Below, one piece after another: positions 8,429-17,431 of a DNA stretch of 64,000 nucleotides (position 1 is the stretch's first letter; the number at the start of each line of letters is the position of its first letter). The translations under genes and the position numbers were made by a program. The notes under the pieces were generated by a model. It was not told the origin of the DNA, did not search any database, and worked only from the letters and a program-made list of their open reading frames with translations. Origin of the DNA: Candidatus Uabimicrobium amorphum (GTDB taxonomy: Bacteria; Planctomycetota; Uabimicrobiia; Uabimicrobiales; Uabimicrobiaceae); contig NZ_AP019860.1 in assembly GCF_009002475.1 (NCBI RefSeq), forward strand, positions 5,656,501 through 5,720,500, written 5' to 3'.

Positions 8429-9628
8429 TTATTCTAGCGGCACAGATTTGAGAGTTTCTTGCTTTTGCCACTGAACTTTTGGTTTATGATGGACGCTGAA
8501 AGCAATCGTTCCTTCTACGGCGATTAGTGATGTCGAGGTAAATTCGATTTCTTTTTCGATCTGTGTCATAAACTGCACATGACATGTTTCTTCATTCATC
8601 GCAATGTCTTTTACGGTCAATTCTCCGCAAATTTTTTCAACGTAACTAGACAAATCTATGTGAGGATCTTGCTCCCATTGTAACCACTTTTCTTCTATTT
8701 CTTGTTTGACCTCGCGTTTACGTGTGATATTGATCGTGGTCATCAAAAACAGCTGTTGGAATTCTTTACCGCTATCAGCTAAAAATTGCGGAACTATCGT
8801 GTTCTCGCTGTATATTTTCGCCAAAGCTGTGGCGGCGACGTTATCATTAGAGGCATTATAAATGGCCGTTACTGCCTCATGAGCATTTAGTTCACCCAAT
8901 GTTTCGATGAGTAAATTTTTGTCACCATTTTCCATTTGTAACAGGTCTATGAGTATCGGAATCGCTTGGTTTACATTATGTTTTATATAAAAATTGCATA
9001 GTTCCTTGCGCAGCGTTGGTGAGCTTTGTGGAAGAAGATCGACGAGAAAAGCTTGTGCATTAGGTATTTTAGCGAGTTTTTTCACTATTTCACATTGGAG
9101 ACGCGTGTAGGGAATTTGCATGAGTTGTTGGAATAGCGAAAGTGTTTCTGGCGTCGCATGTGCGACCAAACTGGTAATTTTTCCTGTGCGTTCGTGGAAT
9201 GTTGTGGCCGCAGAGAGTTGCTGTATTTTTTGTTGTAGATTTTTGTCATCACACACAATCTCGGTGAATCGTTTTGTCGTTGAGTCGTAATGTATGTCTT
9301 CTAGCGCTTGTTGTGCGGCGTACTTTTCGCTTATTCTTGCACACTGTGCCAACGACTGAATCTGCGCTGCGGCCATGCGCAACTGTAAACGACCACAAAC
9401 GGCAATGGCGGCAAGTCGCACCTCTAAGTTAGTGTCGTGTAAAAGCTCTATGACAATGGGGGCGGCATCTATAACGCTTTCGGTAAAAACACTCCACACC
9501 GCGGAGTATCTAAGCGCAGCGTTTTCGTCCGCCAATTGTACGACAATGTTGCGTTTGAAAACATTTTGTGATGCGGCGATTTCGGTTACGAGATCTTTTA
9601 TTTTTTGCGGTATTTTGGTGTCTGACAA
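8429..9628 (-). CDS. HEAT-repeat-type alpha-solenoid protein
   Basis: This 399-residue protein is mainly helical with HEAT-like repeats, clearest at residues 45-115 (LADENAALRYSAVWSV; LLHDTNLEVRLAAIAVCGRL) and 180-270. The last 80 residues look beta-rich. No signal peptide or catalytic motif is seen; such proteins usually act as scaffolds. The start is TTG 9628, with GGAGG five bases upstream inside the end of the transporter gene, so its translation is probably coupled to that gene. No ATG lies near the conserved N-terminus. Confidence 0.8.
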   Translation of the reverse strand: MSDTKIPQKIKDLVTEIAASQNVFKRNIVVQLADENAALRYSAVWSVFTESVIDAAPIVIELLHDTNLEVRLAAIAVCGRLQLRMAAAQIQSLAQCARISEKYAAQQALEDIHYDSTTKRFTEIVCDDKNLQQKIQQLSAATTFHERTGKITSLVAHATPETLSLFQQLMQIPYTRLQCEIVKKLAKIPNAQAFLVDLLPQSSPTLRKELCNFYIKHNVNQAIPILIDLLQMENGDKNLLIETLGELNAHEAVTAIYNASNDNVAATALAKIYSENTIVPQFLADSGKEFQQLFLMTTINITRKREVKQEIEEKWLQWEQDPHIDLSSYVEKICGELTVKDIAMNEETCHVQFMTQIEKEIEFTSTSLIAVEGTIAFSVHHKPKVQWQKQETLKSVPLE

Positions 9629-9630
9629 AC

Positions 9631-10491
9631 CTACCTCCCTTTACGCGCAAAGTAAATTCCTATGAGCACAATACCACCACCGACCATTTGTGTAGAACTC
9701 AGAGGTTCGGAAAGTAAAATCCATGCCCAAATAGCGGCGAGGGTAGGTTGTAGTAACAAACTCACTGAAGAGAAACTGGCCGCAAGTTTTGCTAGTGCGT
9801 ATGCAATGAGCCCTTGCCCTAATGAATGCGACACCAGTGCCAAGCCTATTAAAATACTCCACTCGCGAACGTCTGTGGGAATGCTGTTTGGTTGCAGAAG
9901 AGTGGGAAGTAGACATAGCGTGCACGCGGCACTACTGACAAACATGATTTGTAGAGCTCCACAATATTCACGTAGTTTTTTTATGGAAAGTATGTACGAA
10001 GCGTAAAAAATTGCGGTGAGAAGCCCCAGTATATCGCCTCGAAGATTTGTACTATTGCCAATGTTCACTCCCAGAAGAATAATAACTCCTGTTACTGCAC
10101 ATGCGGCACCTAATACAAATTTCCAGGTGATTCTTTCATTAAACCACTTCCATGAAACAAAGGTGACAAAAATACAGGCAAAGTTAGCGAATAACGTGGC
10201 ATTGGCAACACTTGTCATTTTGATAGACCAGTGCCATAAGGTCAAGTCTCCCGCGAAGAAAAGCCCTGGAAGAAATAAGTAAATGAGAGATACCTTACGC
10301 TGTGTAACCATTTTCGGACGAATAACAAAAAAGGCAATGCCGAGTATTACCGCGGAAATAGCAACGCGCCAAAAAGCAATGGCCGAGGGGTTTATTTGAC
10401 TGTAACGAACAAAAATAGGGGCAAAAGAAATTCCACAAATTCCCAATAATAGTATGAATATATATGGTGTTGTGTTTTCGGTGTTTGTCAT
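9631..10491 (-). CDS. EamA/DMT-family transporter
   Basis: This 286-residue polytopic membrane protein has about ten hydrophobic helices in two repeated EamA halves (about 8-140 and 150-284), the standard architecture and length of drug/metabolite transporters. The GLFFAGDLTLWHWSIKMTSVANATL stretch type is a DMT hallmark, and the C-terminal half ends in a basic tail ARKGR. Members export amino acids, nucleotides or other metabolites, and the substrate cannot be told from sequence. Its stop codon is two bases before the TTG start of the HEAT-repeat gene, indicating a two-gene operon. Confidence 0.9.
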   Translation of the reverse strand: MTNTENTTPYIFILLLGICGISFAPIFVRYSQINPSAIAFWRVAISAVILGIAFFVIRPKMVTQRKVSLIYLFLPGLFFAGDLTLWHWSIKMTSVANATLFANFACIFVTFVSWKWFNERITWKFVLGAACAVTGVIILLGVNIGNSTNLRGDILGLLTAIFYASYILSIKKLREYCGALQIMFVSSAACTLCLLPTLLQPNSIPTDVREWSILIGLALVSHSLGQGLIAYALAKLAASFSSVSLLLQPTLAAIWAWILLSEPLSSTQMVGGGIVLIGIYFARKGR

Positions 10492-10544
10492 GAGGGTACT
10501 CTTCTATGTATTGGTATAGATGCTAGCATGCGAAGCCAATTGTG

Positions 10545-10579
10545 GGGGCATCGCACACCAGTGTATTTCTATACTTATT
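10545..10579 (+). repeat. Dispersed 35-nt motif, copy 1
   Basis: This copy reads GGGGCATCGCACACCA and ends TTTCTATACTTATT. It matches the copy at 20652-20686 at 29 of 35 positions. It lies just past the stop of the secreted-protein gene and overlaps its last bases. A partly matching inverted stretch (ATTGGTATAGATGC, 10510-10523) stands upstream, so this copy could form a hairpin. Confidence 0.55.
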
Positions 10580-11324
10580 TGGTTATGTGTATTCGTAAAT
10601 TGTCGTTATGTGCACTTATGTTAATATCTCGATATTTAGCAGATCTTTTTCTTTTGGAATGTTTAAAGCGTTGTGTATTGAATGTCATGGGAAATGTCAA
10701 GGTGACGCTTTGGCCTTTGTATAAATAATTCACTTGGTTAGTCGTATAACGTGGTTGAGGTTTGCCAAAAACCACTTCATAGTGTGCGGTAATTTGCAAA
10801 TCTTTGATATCACGATCGAACATATTGCGAAAAGTGACGCTAACGGTTGTATCGTTTTCTTCTACTTGTAGTCCTGTAAACTCTTCTACCTTAGAGTAGT
10901 GAATAAACGAGAACTCTTTGAGTTTTTCTTTGCTGCTGCGCCCAATCGAAAATCCGGTTTCTTCGGTGACCCAATCGCTGCGAATTTGCATCATGCTTTG
11001 TTCGCGCCCGTAGTCTTCAGGAGCTTTTTCCCCTTTCACCAATATTTTGTTTAGATCTTTGACCACTTTGCCATAAATAATAACCACCTTACCTGCTAAA
11101 GGAGAAAGGTCTTGTTGTTGGTCGCTATGAATATTCATACCCGCAATACGATATGCAGCACCTTTGTATATGTAACCATCTTCTAGGCAATATTCACTGG
11201 GGTTTTTCATACCGAGCGGAACATTTTTTACTAAAGTACCGACATAAGCCACTTGTTGTGAATTTTCATCGGCATATGTTAAGCTAAAAAGTAATGCAAA
11301 TAGCAATGTAATGGTTTTTTTCAT
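10575..11324 (-). CDS. Secreted protein of unknown function
   Basis: This 249-residue protein has a signal peptide (KKTITLLFALLFSLTYA, cleavage near residue 18). The mature part appears as two beta-rich regions. Residues 25-100 contain GKVVIIYGKVVKDLNKILVKGE, reminiscent of an OB-like strand pattern. Residues 130-230 contain VSVTFRNMFDRDIKDLQITAHYEVVFG, resembling an Ig- or FxLYD-like fold. No family is recognised with confidence. ATG 11324 is taken because GGAGAG lies six bases upstream; the in-frame TTG at 11327 is too close to it. The tail is strongly basic (RFKHSKRKRSAKYRD). Confidence 0.75.
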   Translation of the reverse strand: MKKTITLLFALLFSLTYADENSQQVAYVGTLVKNVPLGMKNPSEYCLEDGYIYKGAAYRIAGMNIHSDQQQDLSPLAGKVVIIYGKVVKDLNKILVKGEKAPEDYGREQSMMQIRSDWVTEETGFSIGRSSKEKLKEFSFIHYSKVEEFTGLQVEENDTTVSVTFRNMFDRDIKDLQITAHYEVVFGKPQPRYTTNQVNYLYKGQSVTLTFPMTFNTQRFKHSKRKRSAKYRDINISAHNDNLRIHITK

Positions 11325-11546
11325 CAAACTCTCCCGAAATTAAAATATAAATGCTATGAAATTGTCGTGTTATGTATTGTATGATACACCGGATTGAAAG
11401 CAATTTATTTTCTCTTTGAATGTGAAAGGTTTTGCCAATATCGCGGTGTCGTGGGAAAATTTTTTGCAAAACGTCACTATTCGATATAAAATAACGCTAC
11501 AACATGCGCCAATTTTGAAATCTTAATTTAAATACAAAGGAATGTG

Positions 11547-13058
11547 ATGAACACTTTTTCAGATAGAATGACGAATTTTGCCCAGGAGGTTCTCACGCGA
11601 TTTGCCGATGAGTTGCCAGAAGAAACATTTGAACATGTTTCTGATATTGTATTGCGCGAACTGCAATACCAACAAATACAAGAAAAAATATATGTACCGT
11701 TAAAAGAATTTTTGGATGCGCTACAAAAAAATTCACAAACCAATGATAAAATTATTAAGCGCATTGACGCGATGCTGGCTGGGAATGTTCAGCAGCTACA
11801 ACGCGACGACAAACAAATGAGTTTACTACAAGACTTAAAGAAAGAGCAGCAGTCTTTTGCGGATCGAGTGGATGAACTCAATGAAGAAGTCGGAACAACA
11901 CTTCACAACGAACTACTGAGTAATATTAAAAGCGAGTGTAGTGAGATTGTTCAGAAAATATCGCAAAAAATGGAAAACGCTTCTGTTCAATACAATAAAG
12001 ATAATACCAATATTTCCAATCAAATTGGGATGCTCATCGAGATTCACAAAACGTTTATTGAAGAGTTTAAAAGTAGTGACGTTTCGCAAGCGATTGAAGA
12101 AGCCACTACGAAATTGGAAAACCTACAGAAAGACTCCTTAAATAAAGTGTCTGCGCATCTAGAGAGTATTCCCGAGTTGATACAGTCGGAGATTATGGAA
12201 GCAATTGATCAACAGGAAATACTGGATTCATTGAAAGAACAGCAAAACTTCATTTCCAATAAACTAGAAGAGCGTGTAGAAAAAGACACCACACCTTCTC
12301 TAGAAGAGTCACAAATGCTGCTTCAACCCATCCAAGATGCCATGTTAGACCAAAGTGGGCAACTAGAAAATATGCTGAGCAATATTCAAGACTCTCTTGC
12401 GGAATTGCAAATTCAGCATGCCGAAGTTGCTGAAGAAAGCGCGGCGAAACCACAAAGCGCTACGGCGGTATCTTCCTCTGAAGACATCGAAGATAAAATC
12501 AAAAACATTTTCCAACCGCTGATTGACAAACTGGAAGATTCACTTCTTGAGAACATACGTCCAAAAGATTTGGATACAATGAAGAAAAGTCTTTCTAAGA
12601 TTATGGAAACAGGCTTTTGGCGTATAGAACAATTGATCGAAAACAATGATCCTGGGTCCGCAGATTCTACCCCACAAGTACGCAAAGATTCCGGAGACGC
12701 TCTTAAGAATCAATTACAAACCATTGAGAACTTATTAAAAGAAAAGCTAGAGGGTGGTAATACGGAGACACACAGTGATGGCATTCTAGCTCGTTTAAAA
12801 GAAAATACCCAAGAAATTGTTGGCCACGTGTTTGATGATATCAAAACGCACTTTATGTCTGCGGAAATCGACAACAAGTTGAGTTCTATTGACGAAAAAT
12901 TGAACAAAATGAACGTTATTGAAGAAAAATTGCAAAAGATGCAAGATTTGGATGTCATGCAAGAAAAGCTTGACAAACTTCAAGAAGCTATTAGTAGTGT
13001 AGACAATAAGGTGCTAGAGTTAGCGACTCAATTGGACAAACAAGAATCCAGTGAATAA
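11547..13058 (+). CDS. Long coiled-coil protein
   Basis: This 503-residue acidic protein is almost entirely predicted coiled coil, with heptad-like Leu/Ile spacing, many Glu/Lys/Gln and hardly any Cys or Trp. The last 60 residues show near-repeats of the type LSSIDEKLNKM, VIEEKLQKMQDL, VMQEKLDKLQEA. No signal peptide or membrane helix is seen, so it is probably cytoplasmic. ATG 11547 has AAAGGA five bases upstream; GTG 11544 is in frame but too near. It precedes the VWA gene on the same strand by 116 bp. No function can be assigned, but a structural role is likely. Confidence 0.8.
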   Translation: MNTFSDRMTNFAQEVLTRFADELPEETFEHVSDIVLRELQYQQIQEKIYVPLKEFLDALQKNSQTNDKIIKRIDAMLAGNVQQLQRDDKQMSLLQDLKKEQQSFADRVDELNEEVGTTLHNELLSNIKSECSEIVQKISQKMENASVQYNKDNTNISNQIGMLIEIHKTFIEEFKSSDVSQAIEEATTKLENLQKDSLNKVSAHLESIPELIQSEIMEAIDQQEILDSLKEQQNFISNKLEERVEKDTTPSLEESQMLLQPIQDAMLDQSGQLENMLSNIQDSLAELQIQHAEVAEESAAKPQSATAVSSSEDIEDKIKNIFQPLIDKLEDSLLENIRPKDLDTMKKSLSKIMETGFWRIEQLIENNDPGSADSTPQVRKDSGDALKNQLQTIENLLKEKLEGGNTETHSDGILARLKENTQEIVGHVFDDIKTHFMSAEIDNKLSSIDEKLNKMNVIEEKLQKMQDLDVMQEKLDKLQEAISSVDNKVLELATQLDKQESSE

Positions 13059-13174
13059 AAGTCGTAATTTTGTGCACATTGCAAAATAGGTAACAATCCT
13101 TCAATAGAAGGCCAACGCGTTATGTATCGTCGTTGTCGGAAGAATTTACTTTTCCCAAACCGTGAGAATAAAAT

Positions 13175-15142
13175 ATGTTGAATAACTTTCTTCTCCCCAG
13201 TGCTCTATGGTGGTTGCTATTAATCCCTTGTGTAATACTACTCTATTTTCTGAAGCTCAAACGACAAGAGTACGTTTTTTCCTCGACATTGCTTTGGCAA
13301 AAAGTTGTCAACGACATGCGAGTGAATAGCCCTTTTCAAAAATTGAAAAACAATTTGTTGCTGTACTTGCAAATTTTAATACTACTTCTAACCATTCTCG
13401 CTCTAGCAAGGCCTTTTCTCTCGCAACAAGCTTTGCAAGGGCGTAATATCGTGCTTTTAATCGACACATCTCTTAGTATGAAAACCAAAGACGAAGATGG
13501 TAGTTCTCGTCTGGCGCATGCAAAGAAAAAAGCTCTAGAGATGATGAACGATCTCAATAGTGATGATCGCATGATGGTCATTACTTTTGATTCTCATGCG
13601 GAGATTGTGCAAACTTTTACACATGTGAAAACCAGACTATCCTCAAGCATTAATAGAATTGAAGCCGTGGATACACATACCAATATCATTGAAGCACTTG
13701 ATATTGCAAAAGCGATGGTGGACAAGATTTCTTCTCCGAGTATCTACATACTAACGGATGGGCGTATTGAAGGTTTTCAAAAGCACATAAACAGCTACAT
13801 GCAAAACAAAGATCCGGTGCTGCCGCAGATTGTTATATGCGGGCAAAGTAGTAGTAATATCGCGATTACCGCTTTTGATGTGCAAAAAAATCAGAAAAAT
13901 GATTTGTACCAAGCATTTGTACAACTGCAAAATTTTGGGCGTAGCAACATTGAAGTAATCGTAGAACTTCATATCAACGGAGAAGCCAAAGAGCAAAATA
14001 TGCGTCTTGTAGAACTCGGAGGTGGTGATGTACGTGGAGTGCTACTAAAAAATTTGGAGATTCCTACAGGGGTCGTAAAAGCAAAAGTTGTTGTAGAGCG
14101 CGGGAATGACTATCTCAAAGAAGACAACGAGGCGTGGTTTATCGTTCCTCCACATTTGAAGAAAAAAATATGTTTGGTAACCTCGGGAAACTTTATTTTG
14201 AAAAAAGTTTTGGAGTCACACGATGCCAATATGTTGATTTTATCGATGGAGGAATACGAAGAAGAAAGTAAAAAACCGGATTCATTGTTGCGCAAGTACG
14301 ATATTATCGTATTTGATAAAGAACAGCCAAAACGCATTTTTCCTGGCGTGGGCAATATTTTTTTTGAATGTATTCCACGGGAAAAAGAGATCGAAAATAA
14401 CGGCGTTTTGAACAATGAATATGGATTTAAAGTTGTGGATCAAAATTCATTACACCCTGTCATGCGTTTTCTCGATATGCGCAAGTTTCACTTTGGTTCT
14501 ATTATGGACATTACATGGCCAGAAGACACAACCCCTCTTTTAGAGGTAGAAGGTCATATGATCATAGGGCTTATCAAGCGCCAGAGCGTGTATTCTCTGG
14601 TCATTGGTTGTGATATATACGACTCGGGGTGGCCTTTTGACCCTACTTTTCCGGTTTTTATTGCCAATGCGATTTCGTGGTACAAGGGTATACATAATCA
14701 ACCGAATATTATGACAAGTGACATCGCACGAGTACAATTTTTCGAAAGCGTTGATCATGTCAAAATCACTTGCAATGGTAAGAGCATTGAGGAACAAAAA
14801 ATTACAGCAAACAGCGTACGCTTTTCCGATACGAAAAAGTTGGGAGTTTATCAATTCTCCGGCTTTGATAACGAAAAAAATTTAGTGGAGACGCGCAATA
14901 TTGCTGCAAATATATTTTCACTAGATGAAAGTAATGTCACACCGATAAAAGAGTTTAAAATCAAGAAACAAAATGTGGCTTCGCGTGACTTTTTAACCAT
15001 AAACCGCGAAATATGGCCCTATTTGTTACTGATTGCTTTTTTTGTCGTTCTAGGTGAATGGTATTTATTTCATCGCCGTTCTCTTTCGTTTAGTTTGCGC
15101 AAGAAAGACAATTTTTTTACACAATATTTGACGAATAAGTAA
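13175..15142 (+). CDS. BatA-type N-terminal membrane domain and VWA protein
   Basis: This 655-residue protein has the layout of large Bat-family proteins. The BatA N-terminal domain has two helices (about 6-27 and 61-80). A von Willebrand A domain follows at about 90-250, with MIDAS residues Asp97, Ser99 and Ser101 (DTSLS) and a second TDG motif near 195. A long periplasmic region comes next, then a C-terminal helix at about 615-637 and a basic tail. VWA domains bind metal and protein partners. The usual MoxR ATPase and DUF58 partners are not next to it here. It lies 10 bp before hemL, so cotranscription is likely. Confidence 0.88.
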   Translation: MLNNFLLPSALWWLLLIPCVILLYFLKLKRQEYVFSSTLLWQKVVNDMRVNSPFQKLKNNLLLYLQILILLLTILALARPFLSQQALQGRNIVLLIDTSLSMKTKDEDGSSRLAHAKKKALEMMNDLNSDDRMMVITFDSHAEIVQTFTHVKTRLSSSINRIEAVDTHTNIIEALDIAKAMVDKISSPSIYILTDGRIEGFQKHINSYMQNKDPVLPQIVICGQSSSNIAITAFDVQKNQKNDLYQAFVQLQNFGRSNIEVIVELHINGEAKEQNMRLVELGGGDVRGVLLKNLEIPTGVVKAKVVVERGNDYLKEDNEAWFIVPPHLKKKICLVTSGNFILKKVLESHDANMLILSMEEYEEESKKPDSLLRKYDIIVFDKEQPKRIFPGVGNIFFECIPREKEIENNGVLNNEYGFKVVDQNSLHPVMRFLDMRKFHFGSIMDITWPEDTTPLLEVEGHMIIGLIKRQSVYSLVIGCDIYDSGWPFDPTFPVFIANAISWYKGIHNQPNIMTSDIARVQFFESVDHVKITCNGKSIEEQKITANSVRFSDTKKLGVYQFSGFDNEKNLVETRNIAANIFSLDESNVTPIKEFKIKKQNVASRDFLTINREIWPYLLLIAFFVVLGEWYLFHRRSLSFSLRKKDNFFTQYLTNK

Positions 15143-15151
15143 GGAAACATC

Positions 15152-16438
15152 ATGGATCAAACAAAGAGTAAGGCATTATTTACAAAAGCATGTGATGTCA
15201 TTCCCGGAGGAGTGAATTCTCCGGTACGCGCTTTTAAAAGTGTAGGTGGTACACCGCCCTTCATTTCTCATGCCAAGGGGGCACACATTTTCGATGTAGA
15301 TGGAAATAAGTACGTCGATTTTATCGGTAGTTGGGGACCGATGATTCTCGGGCATGCCAATGATGAGGTACTAGGTGAAATCGCACGTGTTATGGAAAAA
15401 GGAACGAGTTTTGGGGCACCGACGGAACTTGAAATTACAATGGCAGAAGCGATTATTGAACGCGTTCCCGCTGTGGATGTGGTGCGCTTAGTAAATAGTG
15501 GTACAGAAGCAACAATGAGTGCAATTCGTCTAGCGCGTGGAGTTACAAAGCGCGACAAGTGTATTAAGTTCAATGGATGTTACCATGGTCACGGAGACTC
15601 TTTTTTGATTGCGGCAGGATCTGGGGCAACAACCTTAGGTATTCCCAATTCTCCCGGAGTAACAAAAGCGACCGCCCAAGACACCCTTCTCGCCAATTTT
15701 AATGATATCGAGTCGGTGAAGGAAGTTTTTGAAAAATATCCCGAGGACATTGCTTGTGTCATTGTCGAACCAATTGCAGGAAATATGGGGTGTATACCAC
15801 CACAAGATAACTTTTTACAAGATTTGCGTACACTTTGTAGTAAATACAACGCACTGCTTATTTTTGATGAAGTGATGACTGGTTTTCGCGTGGCGCGTGG
15901 TGGGGCAAACGAATTGTACGGTGTTGACCCCGATTTACTGTGTTTTGGTAAAGTAATCGGTGGCGGTTTGCCCATCGGAGCCTATGGTGGGAAGCGCGAC
16001 TTGATGAATCATGTTGCCCCAGCGGGACCGGTTTATCAAGCGGGAACATTGAGTGGAAATCCCGTTGCTGTGACGGCAGGGTTAGAAACGCTAAAGCGTC
16101 TTACTCCGGAAGTGTATGAGACTTTAGAGGAAATAGGCGGCTACATGCAAAGTAAGTTGCACGACATTATTACGAAAAATGGCTATCCTCTATCACAAAC
16201 AAGAGTGGGAAGTATGGTGTGCCTATTCTTCACACCAAACGAAGTGCGCAATTTTGCCGACGTACAAAAATGTGATTTGGAAAAATTTAATTTGTTTTTC
16301 CATGAAATGCTCAAGCAAGGCGTTTATCTTGCACCAAGCCAGTTTGAAGCGGGCTTCTTAGGTATATGCCACACCAAAGAAATTATCGACGAAGTGGCCG
16401 AAAAAGCCCAGAAAGCGTTGTCGGTTGTTTTTTCTTAA
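15152..16438 (+). CDS. hemL: Glutamate-1-semialdehyde 2,1-aminomutase
   Basis: This PLP enzyme moves the amino group of glutamate-1-semialdehyde to give 5-aminolevulinate, the committed precursor of haem and other tetrapyrroles by the C5 route. Its 428 residues are standard for the family. It starts with the typical FPGGVNSP-like IPGGVNSPVRAFKSVGG, contains NSGTEATMSAIRLAR (PLP phosphate site), IFDEVMTGFR and the Schiff-base Lys267 in CFGKVIGGGLP. AAGGA precedes ATG 15152. It follows the VWA gene by 10 bp and overlaps the start of the next gene by 14 bp. No other haem genes are in the window. Confidence 0.97.
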   Translation: MDQTKSKALFTKACDVIPGGVNSPVRAFKSVGGTPPFISHAKGAHIFDVDGNKYVDFIGSWGPMILGHANDEVLGEIARVMEKGTSFGAPTELEITMAEAIIERVPAVDVVRLVNSGTEATMSAIRLARGVTKRDKCIKFNGCYHGHGDSFLIAAGSGATTLGIPNSPGVTKATAQDTLLANFNDIESVKEVFEKYPEDIACVIVEPIAGNMGCIPPQDNFLQDLRTLCSKYNALLIFDEVMTGFRVARGGANELYGVDPDLLCFGKVIGGGLPIGAYGGKRDLMNHVAPAGPVYQAGTLSGNPVAVTAGLETLKRLTPEVYETLEEIGGYMQSKLHDIITKNGYPLSQTRVGSMVCLFFTPNEVRNFADVQKCDLEKFNLFFHEMLKQGVYLAPSQFEAGFLGICHTKEIIDEVAEKAQKALSVVFS

Positions 16439-17330
16439 AAGTATTAAAAGTACTATCTACACGCTGTTGTTTTTGGTGATAACAGCGTGTAGTGCACAGA
16501 ACCTGCAACAAAACATCCGTTTTGATAAAAAGATTTTGGGCGATTTTGTGACGTTAGGTTCTCTCAAAATCACAAAATACCAAAAGCGCATTTCACGACA
16601 AGACAACAGTGATTTTATGGCAACAGTTTTCATACCACAAAAAAAACAAAGGTACGCTGTTGTTGTTTTTGCCCACGGTTTTTTTCACGATCCGTGGCGC
16701 TACAATTCTTTAATGAAGTACATTGCCTCATGGGGATACATTGTGGTGGCCCCGCATAGTCACAACGGTGTATGGCCTAATCATAAAGGATATGCGCGTG
16801 ATTTGGGATTGTGTATGGAATACGTACGAAAATCTCAGCAAAAAAAAGATTCTATCTTTTTCGAAAGGTACAACGGGAAAGGCGCTATCATTGGTCACTC
16901 CATGGGAGGGGGAGCAGCACTACTCGCTGCGGTAGACGCCAAACCGCGTCTAGTTGTTACGTATGCTGCTGCTGAAACAACTCCTTCTGCAAAAAAAGCA
17001 ACGCAAAAATTAACATGTCCAGCTGTCTTTGTCATCAGTAACAATGACAAGGTGATTTCCAACAGTGATATACACCAAATGTACGACATGTCAAAACACG
17101 AGGCATGGAAAATAGGTATCAGAGGAGCGTGGCACTGCGGATATGAGGACGTTTCCTATTTGGGGTGTGACTCCGGAACCTTAGCACGACAACAGCAAAT
17201 TGACATTGCAAAAATTATCACAGTTGTCGCCCTCAAGTGCTATGTTGACAAAGTCTTAACGCGGCAATTCCTGCAAAAGGCCTTTGCCACTGACTTTCTA
17301 GAGGTAAAACACAAAAACAACGCGCCCTAA
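16425..17330 (+). CDS. Lipoprotein alpha/beta hydrolase, PET-hydrolase/chlorophyllase-like
   Basis: This 301-residue serine hydrolase is probably exported as a lipoprotein: the N-terminus SIKSTIYTLLFLVITACSAQ has a lipobox (VITAC). The catalytic set is visible: nucleophile in GHSMGGGAA, an Asp in SNNDKVIS and His in GAWHCGYED. The oxyanion region is FAHGFFHDPWRY. Length and motifs fit the dienelactone-hydrolase/chlorophyllase/cutinase-like families acting on esters. The TTG at 16425 inside the end of hemL is the only start that includes the signal peptide; the first ATG would remove it. Translational coupling to hemL is likely, although the functions are unrelated. Confidence 0.82.
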   Translation: MFFLKSIKSTIYTLLFLVITACSAQNLQQNIRFDKKILGDFVTLGSLKITKYQKRISRQDNSDFMATVFIPQKKQRYAVVVFAHGFFHDPWRYNSLMKYIASWGYIVVAPHSHNGVWPNHKGYARDLGLCMEYVRKSQQKKDSIFFERYNGKGAIIGHSMGGGAALLAAVDAKPRLVVTYAAAETTPSAKKATQKLTCPAVFVISNNDKVISNSDIHQMYDMSKHEAWKIGIRGAWHCGYEDVSYLGCDSGTLARQQQIDIAKIITVVALKCYVDKVLTRQFLQKAFATDFLEVKHKNNAP

Positions 17331-17340
17331 AGTTGGTGAA

Positions 17341-17409
17341 AATCGTGACCCTAGCCGTGACCGTGACCATGACCGTGACCGAAAAAATCGGTTACAACTA
17401 CGGTCATGG
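17341..17409. terminator. Hexamer tract folding into a hairpin between convergent genes
   Basis: Degenerate GTGACC hexamers (about 17345-17380) precede an inverted repeat. CCATGACCGT at 17367-17376 pairs with ACGGTCATGG at 17400-17409, and an inner ACCGA/TCGGT pair closes on an A-run. It lies between the convergent hydrolase and DUF4438 genes and is probably a bidirectional terminator. A degenerate fourth copy of the dispersed 35-nt motif begins at 17408 (GGGCATC ... CTACTTA). Confidence 0.45.
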
Positions 17410-17431
17410 GCATCCCACTAAAAACAAAACA

